From JAENVU01 sp963756815 (GTDB lineage Bacteria > Actinomycetota > Acidimicrobiia > IMCC26256 > JAENVU01): 64,000 bases of DNA. Each line of letters begins with the position of its first letter. The stretch's first letter is position 1. Where the stretch lies: NCBI GenBank assembly GCA_963756815.1, contig CAVWPR010000015.1, positions 1-64,000 of the forward strand, read 5' to 3'. The position numbers were made by a program, and so were the translations under genes. Shown piece after piece: positions 9,578 to 17,982 of this stretch. The notes under the pieces were generated by a model, which was given only the letters and a program-made list of their open reading frames with translations, was not told where the DNA came from and ran no database searches.

Positions 9578-11488
9578 GTGACCGTCGTGAAGCCGGACGC
9601 GCCGATCGAGGACGAGGAGGGCGCGAGCGTCATCCGTCCGAGCGAGGAGGCTCGTGGCGGGATGGGTGCCCGTTGGGGTGCCGCCGGCATGCCGCTCGAG
9701 CGCTCGAAGGACTTCAAGAACTCGACCCGCCGCCTGGTGGGACGGCTCCGGGCCCAGGCCGGCGCGCTCGTGGCGATCCTGTTCCTCTCGGTCGTCAGCG
9801 TCACGCTGATGGCGTTCGGGCCCAAGGTGCTCGGCCACGCGACCAACCTCATCGTCGCCGGGGTCGTGACCGGCAAGGGCATCGACTACACGGCGCTGCA
9901 CGAGACGATCTTCGTCGCCCTCGGTCTGTACATCGGCGCTGCCGTGCTGTCCTACTCCCAGGCGTACCTGGTCGCGGGCGTGGTGCAACGCTCGATGGGC
10001 CGGCTGCGCGCCGACGTGGAGGAGAAGGTCCACCGCCTGCCACTTCGTTACGTCGACCGACAACCGCGCGGCGACCTGTTGAGCCGCGTCACCAACGACA
10101 TCGACAACCTCCAGCAGAGCCTGCAGCAGACGATGAGCCAGCTGCTCACGTCGACGCTGTCGATGATGGCCGTCCTGATCATGATGTTCACGATCTCGTG
10201 GACGCTCGCGCTGATCGCTCTCATCACCGTCCCGGTCTCGATCTTCAGCATCAAGATGGTGACGAAGCGCTCGAAGGTGAAGTTCACCGACCAATGGCGT
10301 CACACCGGCATGCTGAACGCACAGGTCGAGGAGGCGTTCACCGGCCACGCGCTCGTGAAGGTGTTCGGCCGGCAGCACGACGTCGAGGAGACCTTCGGCG
10401 CGAAGAACGAGGAGCTCTTCGAGGCGGGCAACGCGGCGCAGTTCATCTCCGGGACGATCCAGCCGATGATGATGTTCTTCGGCAACCTGAACTACGTGGC
10501 GATCGCCCTGATCGGCGGGCTGCGGGTGGCATCGGGCCAGATGTCGATCGGCGACATCCAGGCGTTCATCCAGTACTCGCGCCAGTTCACGCAGCCGCTC
10601 ACGCAGCTCGCGTCGATGATCAACGTGATGCAGTCGGGGATCGCCTCCGCGGAGCGGGTCTTCGAGCTGCTCGACGTCGAGGAGGAGAGCACCGACTCCG
10701 ACGACCCCCTCACCGACCCGGACCCCGCCGGTCGCGTGGAGTTCGATCACGTGCAGTTCGCCTACGACCCGAAGAAGCCGCTCATCACGGACCTGTCGCT
10801 CGTGGCCGAGCCCGGCGAGACGATCGCCATCGTCGGTCCGACCGGCGCCGGGAAGACCACGCTCGTCAACCTGCTCATGCGCTTCTACGAGCTCGACGGC
10901 GGGGCGATCCGCCTCGACGGGCGGGACACCGCGGAGATGACGCGTGCCGAGCTGCGCTCGAACATGGGCATGGTGCTGCAGGACACCTGGCTCTTCGGCG
11001 GGACCATCCGCGAGAACATCCTGTACGGCCGGCCCGACGCGACCGAGGCGGAGCTCCTCGACGCCGCTCGCGCGACGTATGTCGACCGCTTCGTCCACTC
11101 CCTGCCCCACGGCTACGACACCATCATCGACGACGAGGGCGGCACCGTGAGCGCCGGCGAGAAGCAGCTGCTCACGATCGCGCGCGCGTTCCTCGCCGAC
11201 CCCACGATCCTGATCCTCGACGAGGCCACGAGCTCGGTCGACACCCGCACCGAGGTGCTGATCCAGAAGGCGATGGCCGCGCTGCGGTCGAACCGAACGA
11301 GCTTCGTCATCGCACACCGGCTCTCGACCATCCGCGACGCCGACACCATCCTCGTGATGGAGGACGGCGACATCGTCGAGCAGGGCAATCACGAGGAGCT
11401 CCTCGCCGCCGACGGCGCCTACGCCCGCCTCTACAACGCGCAGTTCGCGGCGCCGGCCGTCGACGAGGTCGACCTCGAGTCGGTCTGA
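9578..11488 (+). CDS. ABC exporter half-transporter, catalytic subunit
   Basis: 636 residues starting at GTG. A charged N-terminal extension of about 50 residues precedes a six-helix exporter domain and an ATPase domain. Walker A is GPTGAGKTT (420-428) and Walker B is ILILDE (544-549) with the catalytic Glu549 present. The signature is altered to VSAGE (524-528) from the usual LSGGQ. A normal Walker B with a changed signature complements the preceding subunit, which has the reverse pattern. One consensus and one degenerate ATP site would then form in the heterodimer. It ends the tetR-ABC-ABC operon. Confidence 0.9.
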   Translation: MTVVKPDAPIEDEEGASVIRPSEEARGGMGARWGAAGMPLERSKDFKNSTRRLVGRLRAQAGALVAILFLSVVSVTLMAFGPKVLGHATNLIVAGVVTGKGIDYTALHETIFVALGLYIGAAVLSYSQAYLVAGVVQRSMGRLRADVEEKVHRLPLRYVDRQPRGDLLSRVTNDIDNLQQSLQQTMSQLLTSTLSMMAVLIMMFTISWTLALIALITVPVSIFSIKMVTKRSKVKFTDQWRHTGMLNAQVEEAFTGHALVKVFGRQHDVEETFGAKNEELFEAGNAAQFISGTIQPMMMFFGNLNYVAIALIGGLRVASGQMSIGDIQAFIQYSRQFTQPLTQLASMINVMQSGIASAERVFELLDVEEESTDSDDPLTDPDPAGRVEFDHVQFAYDPKKPLITDLSLVAEPGETIAIVGPTGAGKTTLVNLLMRFYELDGGAIRLDGRDTAEMTRAELRSNMGMVLQDTWLFGGTIRENILYGRPDATEAELLDAARATYVDRFVHSLPHGYDTIIDDEGGTVSAGEKQLLTIARAFLADPTILILDEATSSVDTRTEVLIQKAMAALRSNRTSFVIAHRLSTIRDADTILVMEDGDIVEQGNHEELLAADGAYARLYNAQFAAPAVDEVDLESV

Positions 11489-11574
11489 GCCGACTTCACC
11501 GATCCCTCACACGACCCTGACGCCCCCGCGCGCCGGCACGGGCACCATGGGGATCGCCCTCGAGGAGGCGCAGC

Positions 11575-11898
11575 ATGATCCCGGACCCGTCCCCACCCGA
11601 ACCGTCCCGACCCGCGATGCCGGGCGACCGCCCGGTCCCTCGTGGAGGCCGCACGCCGTTCGGGCCCGGGCCCGGCATGCTCGTGCTCCGCATCGCTGTC
11701 GTGACCTTGGGGCTCGTGATCGGCGTCGTGCTGCTCAGCCGTGGCGACGTCGTGCTCGGCCTGCTCCTCGTGGCGTTCGCGTTCCTCCGGGGCGCGATGT
11801 TCCTGTCGATGCGCCGGCGTCGCGCGCAGTGGCGGGCCGCACGCGACGCCCGGGGCCGTTCGCTCGCGACCATCCACCGCCGCACCGGCGCGGTGTGA
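11575..11898 (+). CDS. Small two-helix membrane protein
   Basis: 107 residues. A proline-rich N-terminus (about 35 residues) is followed by two closely spaced hydrophobic segments (VLRIAVVTLGLVIGVVLL and VVLGLLLVAFAFLRGAM) and a strongly basic C-terminus. A GGAGG-like sequence (gaggaggcgc) lies before the ATG. The next gene (MgtC-like) begins 12 bases after the stop, so they may be co-transcribed. I recognise no family. Confidence 0.6.
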   Translation: MIPDPSPPEPSRPAMPGDRPVPRGGRTPFGPGPGMLVLRIAVVTLGLVIGVVLLSRGDVVLGLLLVAFAFLRGAMFLSMRRRRAQWRAARDARGRSLATIHRRTGAV

Positions 11899-11910
11899 TG
11901 GCGTGGACGG

Positions 11911-12390
11911 ATGCCGTCCGACTGGGACCTCATCGCGCGCGTCCTCGTCGGCTTCGGTCTCGCGTTCACGATCGGGTTCGAGCGTGAGCTGCGGGGCTCA
12001 CCCGCCGGCAACCGCACCTTCTCCCTCATCGGCGCGTCGATCGCGGGGATGACTGCGGTCCTCTGGCGCGAGGCACCCCAGGCCGTCGCCGGCGCGATCA
12101 CCGGCATCGGGTTCATCGGCGTCGGTGTCGTCCTCCACGGTGAGAACCAGTTCGTACGTGGCCTCACCACAGCGGCCGCGATCTTCGCGACGGCGGCGAT
12201 GACCATCGTCGCCGGGACCGGCCACCTCCTCCTCGCCACCCTCATGACCGGCGGGATCCTGCTGGCCCTCGAGCTGCGGGACATCCCCGTCCTGAGGTTC
12301 CTCGACGCACGCCGCTACCAGCCGCGATTCCGCAACGACGACGCGCCGCCGCTCCCCGCTCGGCGCCGGCACGGAGAACCGCCCGCCTGA
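11911..12390 (+). CDS. MgtC/SapB-family membrane protein
   Basis: 159 residues with four to five hydrophobic segments. The family hallmarks are present: GFERELRGSPAGNRTFSLIG near the N-terminus, then ITGIGFIGVGVVL and a following TTAA stretch. MgtC proteins in pathogens act on phosphate/Mg homeostasis and intracellular survival; the role of free-living homologues is less clear. This copy has only a short hydrophilic tail and lacks the ACT-like C-terminal domain of longer members. It follows a small membrane protein by 12 bases and precedes a GH26 gene by 42 bases on the same strand. Confidence 0.8.
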   Translation: MPSDWDLIARVLVGFGLAFTIGFERELRGSPAGNRTFSLIGASIAGMTAVLWREAPQAVAGAITGIGFIGVGVVLHGENQFVRGLTTAAAIFATAAMTIVAGTGHLLLATLMTGGILLALELRDIPVLRFLDARRYQPRFRNDDAPPLPARRRHGEPPA

Positions 12391-12432
12391 GCCGATTCAA
12401 GCCCGGCGCGCCGATCTGTCGATGCAGCAGGG

Positions 12433-13395
12433 ATGGTCGTACGCCTCACGGTGGTCGTCGCGTGCCTGCTCGCGATCGCCGGCGTCGCCGTGGCGCGTCG
12501 GCAAGGCGACACCCCGTCGGTCGCTCCGGAACACGCGGCCCCGGTCCTCCTCGGCGCGTACGTGTCACCCGACGGTCGGCACTGGGCGGAGTCCGGGGTG
12601 ACCGCACTCGAGCGTCGGCTCGGGCGCGGGCTCGCCATCGACCACCGGTTCAAGCACTGGAACGACCCGTTCCCCACCGCCGCCGACGCGTGGGACCACG
12701 CCCACGGACGGATCCCGATGATCACCTGGGAGCCCGACACCACGTCGCTCGGCGCGATCGCCTCGGGCGCGGATGACGCCGGCCTGCGCGCCCGAGCCGA
12801 GGCCGTGGCGCGGGACCGGCGCCCGCTCCTCCTCCGGTTCGCCCACGAGATGAACGCCGACTGGTACCCGTGGGACGGGGTACGGGTCGGTGCGCCGGGG
12901 ACGCACGACGGACCGGCGCGCTACGTCGCCGCGTGGCGGCACGTGCACGCAGTGTTCGTCGCGGCGGGCGCCACCAACGTGCGCTGGGTCTGGTCGCCGA
13001 ACCATCGCAGCATCCCGGCGGCCGCGTGGAACGACGCGGCGCGCTACTACCCGGGCGACGATGTCGTCGACTGGGTCGGCGTCGACGGGTACGACCGCCT
13101 GTCGGGCCGGCCCGCCACGTTTGCATCGCTCTTCGGACCGGTGTTGTCGACGTTCGCCGGGCACAAGCCGCTCATGATCGCCGAGACCGCGACCGACCGA
13201 CGCGATCCGGCACGGGCCAGGCGCTTCGTGGACGACGTCCGGCGAGCGATCGACACCGGCACGCCGCGTGTCGACGCGGTCGTCTGGTTCGACACGGCGA
13301 AACAGGGTCACGACTGGCGCATCGGCGGTACGGACGCGCCCGCGGACGCGTTCCGTCGCCTCGCGCGCGACCCGCGCCTCAGCGGCGCTCGATGA
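12433..13395 (+). CDS. Glycoside hydrolase family 26-like glycanase
   Basis: 320 residues with an N-terminal signal or anchor (MVVRLTVVVACLLAIAGVAV). The catalytic barrel carries LLRFAHEMNADWYPW, where Glu139 is the expected acid/base of GH26 enzymes, and PLMIAETAT with Glu251 as the expected nucleophile. VRWVWSPN and VDWVGVDGYD are further family signatures. GH26 members cleave beta-1,4-mannan or mixed-linkage beta-1,3/1,4-glucan outside the cell; which one cannot be read from the sequence. Its last 17 bases overlap the end of the converging monooxygenase gene. Confidence 0.82.
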   Translation: MVVRLTVVVACLLAIAGVAVARRQGDTPSVAPEHAAPVLLGAYVSPDGRHWAESGVTALERRLGRGLAIDHRFKHWNDPFPTAADAWDHAHGRIPMITWEPDTTSLGAIASGADDAGLRARAEAVARDRRPLLLRFAHEMNADWYPWDGVRVGAPGTHDGPARYVAAWRHVHAVFVAAGATNVRWVWSPNHRSIPAAAWNDAARYYPGDDVVDWVGVDGYDRLSGRPATFASLFGPVLSTFAGHKPLMIAETATDRRDPARARRFVDDVRRAIDTGTPRVDAVVWFDTAKQGHDWRIGGTDAPADAFRRLARDPRLSGAR

Positions 13396-14852
13396 GCTCG
13401 TAGCAGTCGAGGTCGGGCGCGGCCATGACCGCACGGAAGTGGTCGAAGGTCCACGGCCAGGTGGCAGGGATGCCGCGGTCGTCGAGATACCAGCTGTTGC
13501 ATCCGGTGACCCAGATCGACCGCTGCGCCGCCTCGACGCGGGCGGACTCGTGCTCCTCCATCGCCCGCGTGCTGGCCGACACCTCGGTCGCCCGGCCGTC
13601 CCGAAGCAGCGCGACGAGCTGGAGGATGTAGCCGAACTGCCGCTCGGCCACCTCGATGAGCGAGAAGTTGCCGACCGGTCCGTTCGGCCCGTTCACCATG
13701 AAGAGGTTCGGGAAGTCGGGGATCGAGATCGACAGGTACGCGTTCGGCCGCGGCGACCACCGCTCCGCCAGCGTCACTCCACCCCGACCGGTGATCGCCA
13801 TCGGGCCGCATGAAAGCGTCGGCGTGGAAGCCGGTGGCGAGCACCAGGACGTCGAGCTCGTGCAGCACGCCGTCGACGGTCAGTACTCCGGCCGGCTCGA
13901 TCCGCTCGATCCCGGCGTCGATGAGCTCCGCGTGCGGCGCCTGGATCGCTGCGTAGAAGTCGGGCGAGACCACGAGGCGCTTGCACCCGGCGCGGTAGTC
14001 CGGGCGCAGTCGCTCACGCAGCCCCGGGTCCTGCACCGTCTCGAGGTTCTCGCGACACATCTGCTCGATCGCGGCCATGCCCTGCGAGTCGGCGTCGATC
14101 ACCGCGGTGGCGAAGGCTCCGAACGCCTCGGCGAGATTGTCGTGCATCGTGCGCAGGAGCTCGGGGTCGGACGCGTACCGGGCCCTCTCCTCCTCCGAGT
14201 ACGGCGTGTTGGCCTGCGGCAGGACCCACTGCGCGGTGCGCTGGAACAAGCAGAGGTGTGACGCCCGGTCGACCAGGGCCGCCGTGATCTGCACCGCGGT
14301 CGATCCTGTGCCGATGACCCCGATCCGAGCGCCGTCGAGCGGCACGGAGTGGTCCCACCGGGCGCTGTGGAACGCCGCGCCCGCGAACGAGTCGAGGCCG
14401 TCGAGGTCGGGCAGGTTCGGATGGTGCAGTACGCCGGTGGCCGCGATCACCACGTCGGCCGCGTCATGGCGGCCCGAGGCCGTCTCGATCTCCCACCGCC
14501 CGTCACGGAACGTGCACGCGACGACCTCCTCCCCGAACACGACGTCGCGACCGACGTCGTGCTCCCTTGCCACGCGCTCGAAGTAGGTGCGGATCTCGTC
14601 GCCGCCCGAGAACGTGTGCGTCCAGTCCGGGTTGGGCGCGAAGGAGTACGAGTAGAGGTGCGACGGCACGTCGCACGCGAGACCCGGGTAGGTGTTCTCG
14701 CGCCACGTCCCGCCGAAGGACTCGGCCTTCTCGTAGACGGTGATGTCCTCGTAGCCGGCACGCCGGAGCTCGATCACGCTCAGGATCCCGGCCATTCCCG
14801 CGCCGATCACCACGAAGCGCAGCGGTCGCGTCGTCGCTCCTGCGTCGGTCAC
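13379..14852 (-). CDS. Baeyer-Villiger-type flavin monooxygenase, frameshifted
   Basis: FAD/NADPH-dependent monooxygenase of about 490 residues, starting at the GTG before TDAGATTRPL. The FAD Rossmann motif is VIGAGMAG (15-22) and the NADPH Rossmann motif GVIGTGSTA (178-186). The Baeyer-Villiger fingerprint F-x-G-x3-H-x3-W-D is exact in FAGAAFHSARWD (156-167). Such enzymes insert oxygen next to a carbonyl in ketones or steroids. The C-terminal 140 residues (from MAITGRGG) are in the next frame, one extra base near 13800-13805 (CGG-CCC-GAT) being enough to restore the frame. It converges with the GH26 gene with a 17-base overlap and diverges from the HNH gene. Confidence 0.85.
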
Positions 14853-15066
14853 GGGCGGCAACCTACCGGTCCCCGCCCGCCCGGCACGACGCCGAACCGG
14901 CTCGTGCCGGCGCAGGAGATGCGCCCGCGGACGCGTCGGCACCGGATCGGTGGTCACACCCGGGGCCTAGGTTGCCGAGCGCAGCTCGTCCGGCCCGCTG
15001 CGACGGCCGACCGCCCGAATCGACGAGCACCGGGGACCCGGTGACTCGAACCATGGAGGTGATCGA

Positions 15067-16128
15067 ATGTCGATCGCAGCGACGCGCGCGCCCGCTCCGG
15101 TACACGAAGTCGCCGAGACGTCGATCCGCCAGGAGATCCGCGTCGTCGGGTCGCACTGGTCCCGGGCCCAGCACCGGTTGGTCGAGCTGGTGGTCGCGCT
15201 CGACGACTCGGGGCACTGGGCGGCCGACGGCGCGCCGACGTGTGCCCACTGGGTCGCCGACGCCCTGGACATCGAGGTGTGCACGGCGCGTGAGTGGTTG
15301 AGGATCGGACGCAGGCTGTCGGAGCTCACCGCCATCGGCGCGGCATTCGTCGACGGTCGCCTCTCGTACAGCAAGGTCCGAACCCTGACGCGAGTCGCGA
15401 CACCGGAGAACGAGGCGGAGCTCGAGGCGATCGCGGAGCGAATTCCTGCCGGCCGCCTCGCGCACGCGCTCGCCGATTGGCTGACGCGCCACGAGACGCC
15501 GGAGGAGACCGAGGCCCGCCAGCACGCTGCGCGCTCCCTGTCGTGGCGCATCGATCCCGACGGAATGGTCGCCGGCTTCTTCCGGCTGCCGCCCGCGGAC
15601 GCGCAGGCGGTGACCCGAACGATCGACACCGAGCTCGTCCGGAGCCGTGCCCGCGTCGACGCGTCCGCGGACGCGCCGGAGCGGTGGCCGTCCATCGCCC
15701 AGCAACGGGCCGACGCGCTGGTGCGGCGGATGACCACGGGTGGATCCCGACTGGTCACCGAGCTCGTCGTGCACGTCCGAGGGGACGGCTGCAGCTTCGA
15801 CGACGGGACACCTGTGACCGACACGTTCGTCGAACGGATCGCGCCGACGTCGTTCCTCCGTGCGCTCGTCCACGACGCTGAGGGCCGGCCCATCAACGCG
15901 TCGGGCCGTCAGCGCCATCCCACGAAGCGGCAGCAGCGCGTCGTCGCGGCACGGGACCGCGTCTGCGTCGACTGCGGAGCCACCGAGTTCCTGCAGTACG
16001 ACCACGACCCGGAGTACGAGCACTCCGGGCGCACCGTCGTCGACGAGCTCACGTACCGGTGCTGGCCGTGTCACCGCCGCCGGCACGCCGAGGCGATGCG
16101 CCGTCGCCGATCAGCCGGGCGAAGCTGA
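15067..16128 (+). CDS. DUF222 / HNH endonuclease-domain protein
   Basis: 353 residues. The N-terminal two thirds is the DUF222 (13E12 repeat) domain common in multicopy in actinobacteria, seen here as WSRAQHRLVELV and DGRLSYSKVRTLTRVAT. The C-terminus is an HNH nuclease with CVDCG, YDHDPEYEHSG and CWPCHRRRHAE, giving two Cys pairs for a structural metal and the His-Asp core. A near-perfect ribosome binding site, GGAGGTGATC at 15055-15064, sets the ATG start. The natural DNA substrate of this family is unknown; some copies lie in mobile or group II intron-rich settings, but no mobile element is seen here. Its 3' end overlaps the converging glyoxalase gene by 80 bases. Confidence 0.88.
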   Translation: MSIAATRAPAPVHEVAETSIRQEIRVVGSHWSRAQHRLVELVVALDDSGHWAADGAPTCAHWVADALDIEVCTAREWLRIGRRLSELTAIGAAFVDGRLSYSKVRTLTRVATPENEAELEAIAERIPAGRLAHALADWLTRHETPEETEARQHAARSLSWRIDPDGMVAGFFRLPPADAQAVTRTIDTELVRSRARVDASADAPERWPSIAQQRADALVRRMTTGGSRLVTELVVHVRGDGCSFDDGTPVTDTFVERIAPTSFLRALVHDAEGRPINASGRQRHPTKRQQRVVAARDRVCVDCGATEFLQYDHDPEYEHSGRTVVDELTYRCWPCHRRRHAEAMRRRRSAGRS

Positions 16129-16468
16129 TCTCGTGACCCGACGGGTCGCGCACGTGGAAATAGCGCTCTCCCCAGGGTGCGTCGCCCGGCGCCATCTCGG
16201 GCTCGTACCCGGCGTCACGGAGCGCGGCGTAGGCGGCATCGACGTCGGCGACCCAGAAGATGGCCCGGCCCCAGATCGCGGCAACCGGAGCGTGCTGCGG
16301 ATCGAGCTGCAGGTTGAGGTAGCCGGTTCCGGCTCGGAACGTGGAGAAAGGCGCGTCCTGACCGCCGACGACCGCCTCGAATCCCACGGTCTCGTAGAAG
16401 CGCACCGACGCGGCCATGTCGGCGGTTGCGAGGGTCACCGCGCTGAGCGCCTCGATCCGGTCCATCAC
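16049..16468 (-). CDS. Glyoxalase/bleomycin-resistance fold (VOC) protein
   Basis: 139 residues with two beta-alpha-beta-beta-beta modules of the vicinal oxygen chelate fold: VTLATADMAASVRFYETVGFEAV, then AIFWVADVDAAYAALRDAGYE and the closing RYFHVRDPSGHEISFARL. The terminal PxGHxxxF pattern is the usual final strand of this family. Members bind a divalent metal and act on alpha-keto-thiol adducts or bind drugs; the substrate here is unknown. About 27 C-terminal residues (GASPRRAGGGDTASTGT part) run antiparallel through the HNH gene and look unstructured. Confidence 0.82.
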   Translation of the reverse strand: MMDRIEALSAVTLATADMAASVRFYETVGFEAVVGGQDAPFSTFRAGTGYLNLQLDPQHAPVAAIWGRAIFWVADVDAAYAALRDAGYEPEMAPGDAPWGERYFHVRDPSGHEISFARLIGDGASPRRAGGGDTASTGT

Positions 16469-16512
16469 GACGACGGTAGGACACGCCCGCGGGGCGGCGC
16501 GAGAATGCGGTC

Positions 16513-17058
16513 ATGGCCACCACCTTCACCCGCATGGACGAGTCGACCGCCGAACAGTGGGCGGTGATCGGCGCCGAGACGATGCGCAACCAGCCGCGCG
16601 TCGCCGACGAGGTGCTCTCGATGTTGCAACGGCTCGAGGGCATCACGGACGGCTTCGCCACCAACCAGCTGGTGCACGCCCTGCAGACCGCGACGCTCGC
16701 GGAGCGGGCGGGCGCCGACGAGGAGATGATCGTCGCCAGCCTCTGCCACGACGTCGGCAAGCTCGTGAGCGTGTTCGGGCACCCGGAGATCGCCGCCGCG
16801 ATCCTGCGGCCGTACGTGCGCGACGACGTGTACCAGGCGATCCGCGCCCACCAGGACTTCCAGGGTCGGCACTACTACCAGCACTTCGGTGGCGACGTGA
16901 ACGCTCGCGATCAGTACGAAGGTCGGCCCTGGTTCGACCTCGCGGCCCAGTTCGCCGACGAGTGGGATCAGGTCGCGTTCGACCCCGACGGTCCGTACGA
17001 GTCGCTCGAGCACTTCGAGCCGATGGTCCGCCGGGTGTTCGAGAAGCCGCGCAACTGA
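16513..17058 (+). CDS. HD-domain protein resembling PhnZ/TmpB diiron oxygenases
   Basis: 181 residues. The set of metal ligands expected for an HD-fold diiron oxygenase is present in order: His55 (NQLVHALQ), His79-Asp80 (SLCHDVGK), His90 (FGHPEI), His113 (IRAHQDF) and Asp152 (ADEWDQ). The spacing follows what I recall of PhnZ, which oxidises hydroxylated aminoethylphosphonate and cleaves its C-P bond. PhnZ residues that gate the substrate (Tyr and Glu before NQL) are not conserved, so the substrate may differ. A TauD-like 2-oxoglutarate dioxygenase converges on it 33 bases away, recalling the TmpA/TmpB pairing. A simple phosphohydrolase is the alternative. Confidence 0.65.
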   Translation: MATTFTRMDESTAEQWAVIGAETMRNQPRVADEVLSMLQRLEGITDGFATNQLVHALQTATLAERAGADEEMIVASLCHDVGKLVSVFGHPEIAAAILRPYVRDDVYQAIRAHQDFQGRHYYQHFGGDVNARDQYEGRPWFDLAAQFADEWDQVAFDPDGPYESLEHFEPMVRRVFEKPRN

Positions 17059-17091
17059 GCGGGGTGCGTCGGCCGTCGACCGTCGGTCGGC

Positions 17092-17907
17092 TCAGTACGG
17101 GCGGTCGCCCACGATCGTCACCCGTTCCATGATGCGCCGCGCGGGTAGGAAGTCGTTGCTCACGACATGCTGCGTGGCGCGGTTGTCCCAGAACGCGACG
17201 CTGCCGGGCGCCCATCGGAAGCGGCACTGCACGTCGGGAACGGTCGCCTGCCGCTGCAGCCGGTCGAGGAGCGGCGCCGACTCGGCCTGGTCCATCCCCT
17301 TGATGCCCATCGTGAAGCCACCGTTGACGTAGATGGTCCTGCGTCCGGTCTCCGGGTGGGTGCGGACGACCGGGTGCTCCTGGGTGGGGTGCTTCGCGCG
17401 CATCTTGTCCTGCACCTCGGGCGGCTGGTTCCATCCGAATGCCCGCGTGAAGTCGTGCAGACCCACGAGACCGTCGATGCGGTCCTTGGTCGGCTCGTCG
17501 AGCAGGTCGTACGCAGCACCCATGTCGGCCCACAACGTGTCGCCACCGATCGGAGGGAGCTCCACCGCGCGCAGGACCGAGCCCATCGACGGCTCCGGCC
17601 GCCACGTCACGTCGCTGTGCCAGACCTCGGGAGCGCGGTGCTTGCCGCCCGCGGGGATCACGAAGATCTCCGGCTGCGCCTGGTCCTTCGGCGTGAGCGG
17701 ATGCACCTCGAGGTCCCCGAACGCGCGTCCGAACATCACGTGCCGGTCACGGTCGAGACGCTGCTGGTCGCGGAAGAAGATCACCTTCCAGTCGAGCAGC
17801 GCGGCGCGGATCTCCGCGATGGTCTCGGGCGAGAGGTCGTCGGCGAGGTCGACCCCGCCGATCTCCGCCCCGATGGTCGCGGTCATCGGTTCGACTGAGA
17901 TGGTCAT
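17092..17907 (-). CDS. TauD/TfdA-family Fe(II)/2-oxoglutarate dioxygenase
   Basis: 271 residues. The iron triad is His97-x-Asp99 (EVWHSDVTW) and His247 (NRATQHVV), and the 2-oxoglutarate-binding Arg is in LPARRIMERV near the C-terminus. These enzymes hydroxylate small substrates such as taurine, phenoxyacids or other sulfonates. The ATG before TISVEPMTATIG gives the standard TauD N-terminus. The gene is monocistronic, with converging neighbour the HD oxygenase-like gene and divergent neighbour an enoyl-CoA hydratase 75 bases away. Its substrate is unknown. Confidence 0.88.
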   Translation of the reverse strand: MTISVEPMTATIGAEIGGVDLADDLSPETIAEIRAALLDWKVIFFRDQQRLDRDRHVMFGRAFGDLEVHPLTPKDQAQPEIFVIPAGGKHRAPEVWHSDVTWRPEPSMGSVLRAVELPPIGGDTLWADMGAAYDLLDEPTKDRIDGLVGLHDFTRAFGWNQPPEVQDKMRAKHPTQEHPVVRTHPETGRRTIYVNGGFTMGIKGMDQAESAPLLDRLQRQATVPDVQCRFRWAPGSVAFWDNRATQHVVSNDFLPARRIMERVTIVGDRPY

Positions 17908-17982
17908 CCCGGCAGCGTACGGCTCACCCGTCGGTTCGACCACGAGCCCGCGTCGAGCGGAAGTGCACTCCCGGGCACCCGC

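Noticed and set aside
6901..9882. Very long open frame (993 codons) on the minus strand
   Set aside because: Its composition is Arg/His/Asp-rich with no recognisable motif, and it runs opposite the TetR and ABC genes whose motifs are unambiguous. It is a GC-bias shadow frame.
15067..16128. HNH gene as evidence of a mobile element or restriction system
   Set aside because: DUF222/HNH proteins are common single genes in actinobacteria, and no integrase, repeat or methyltransferase is adjacent.
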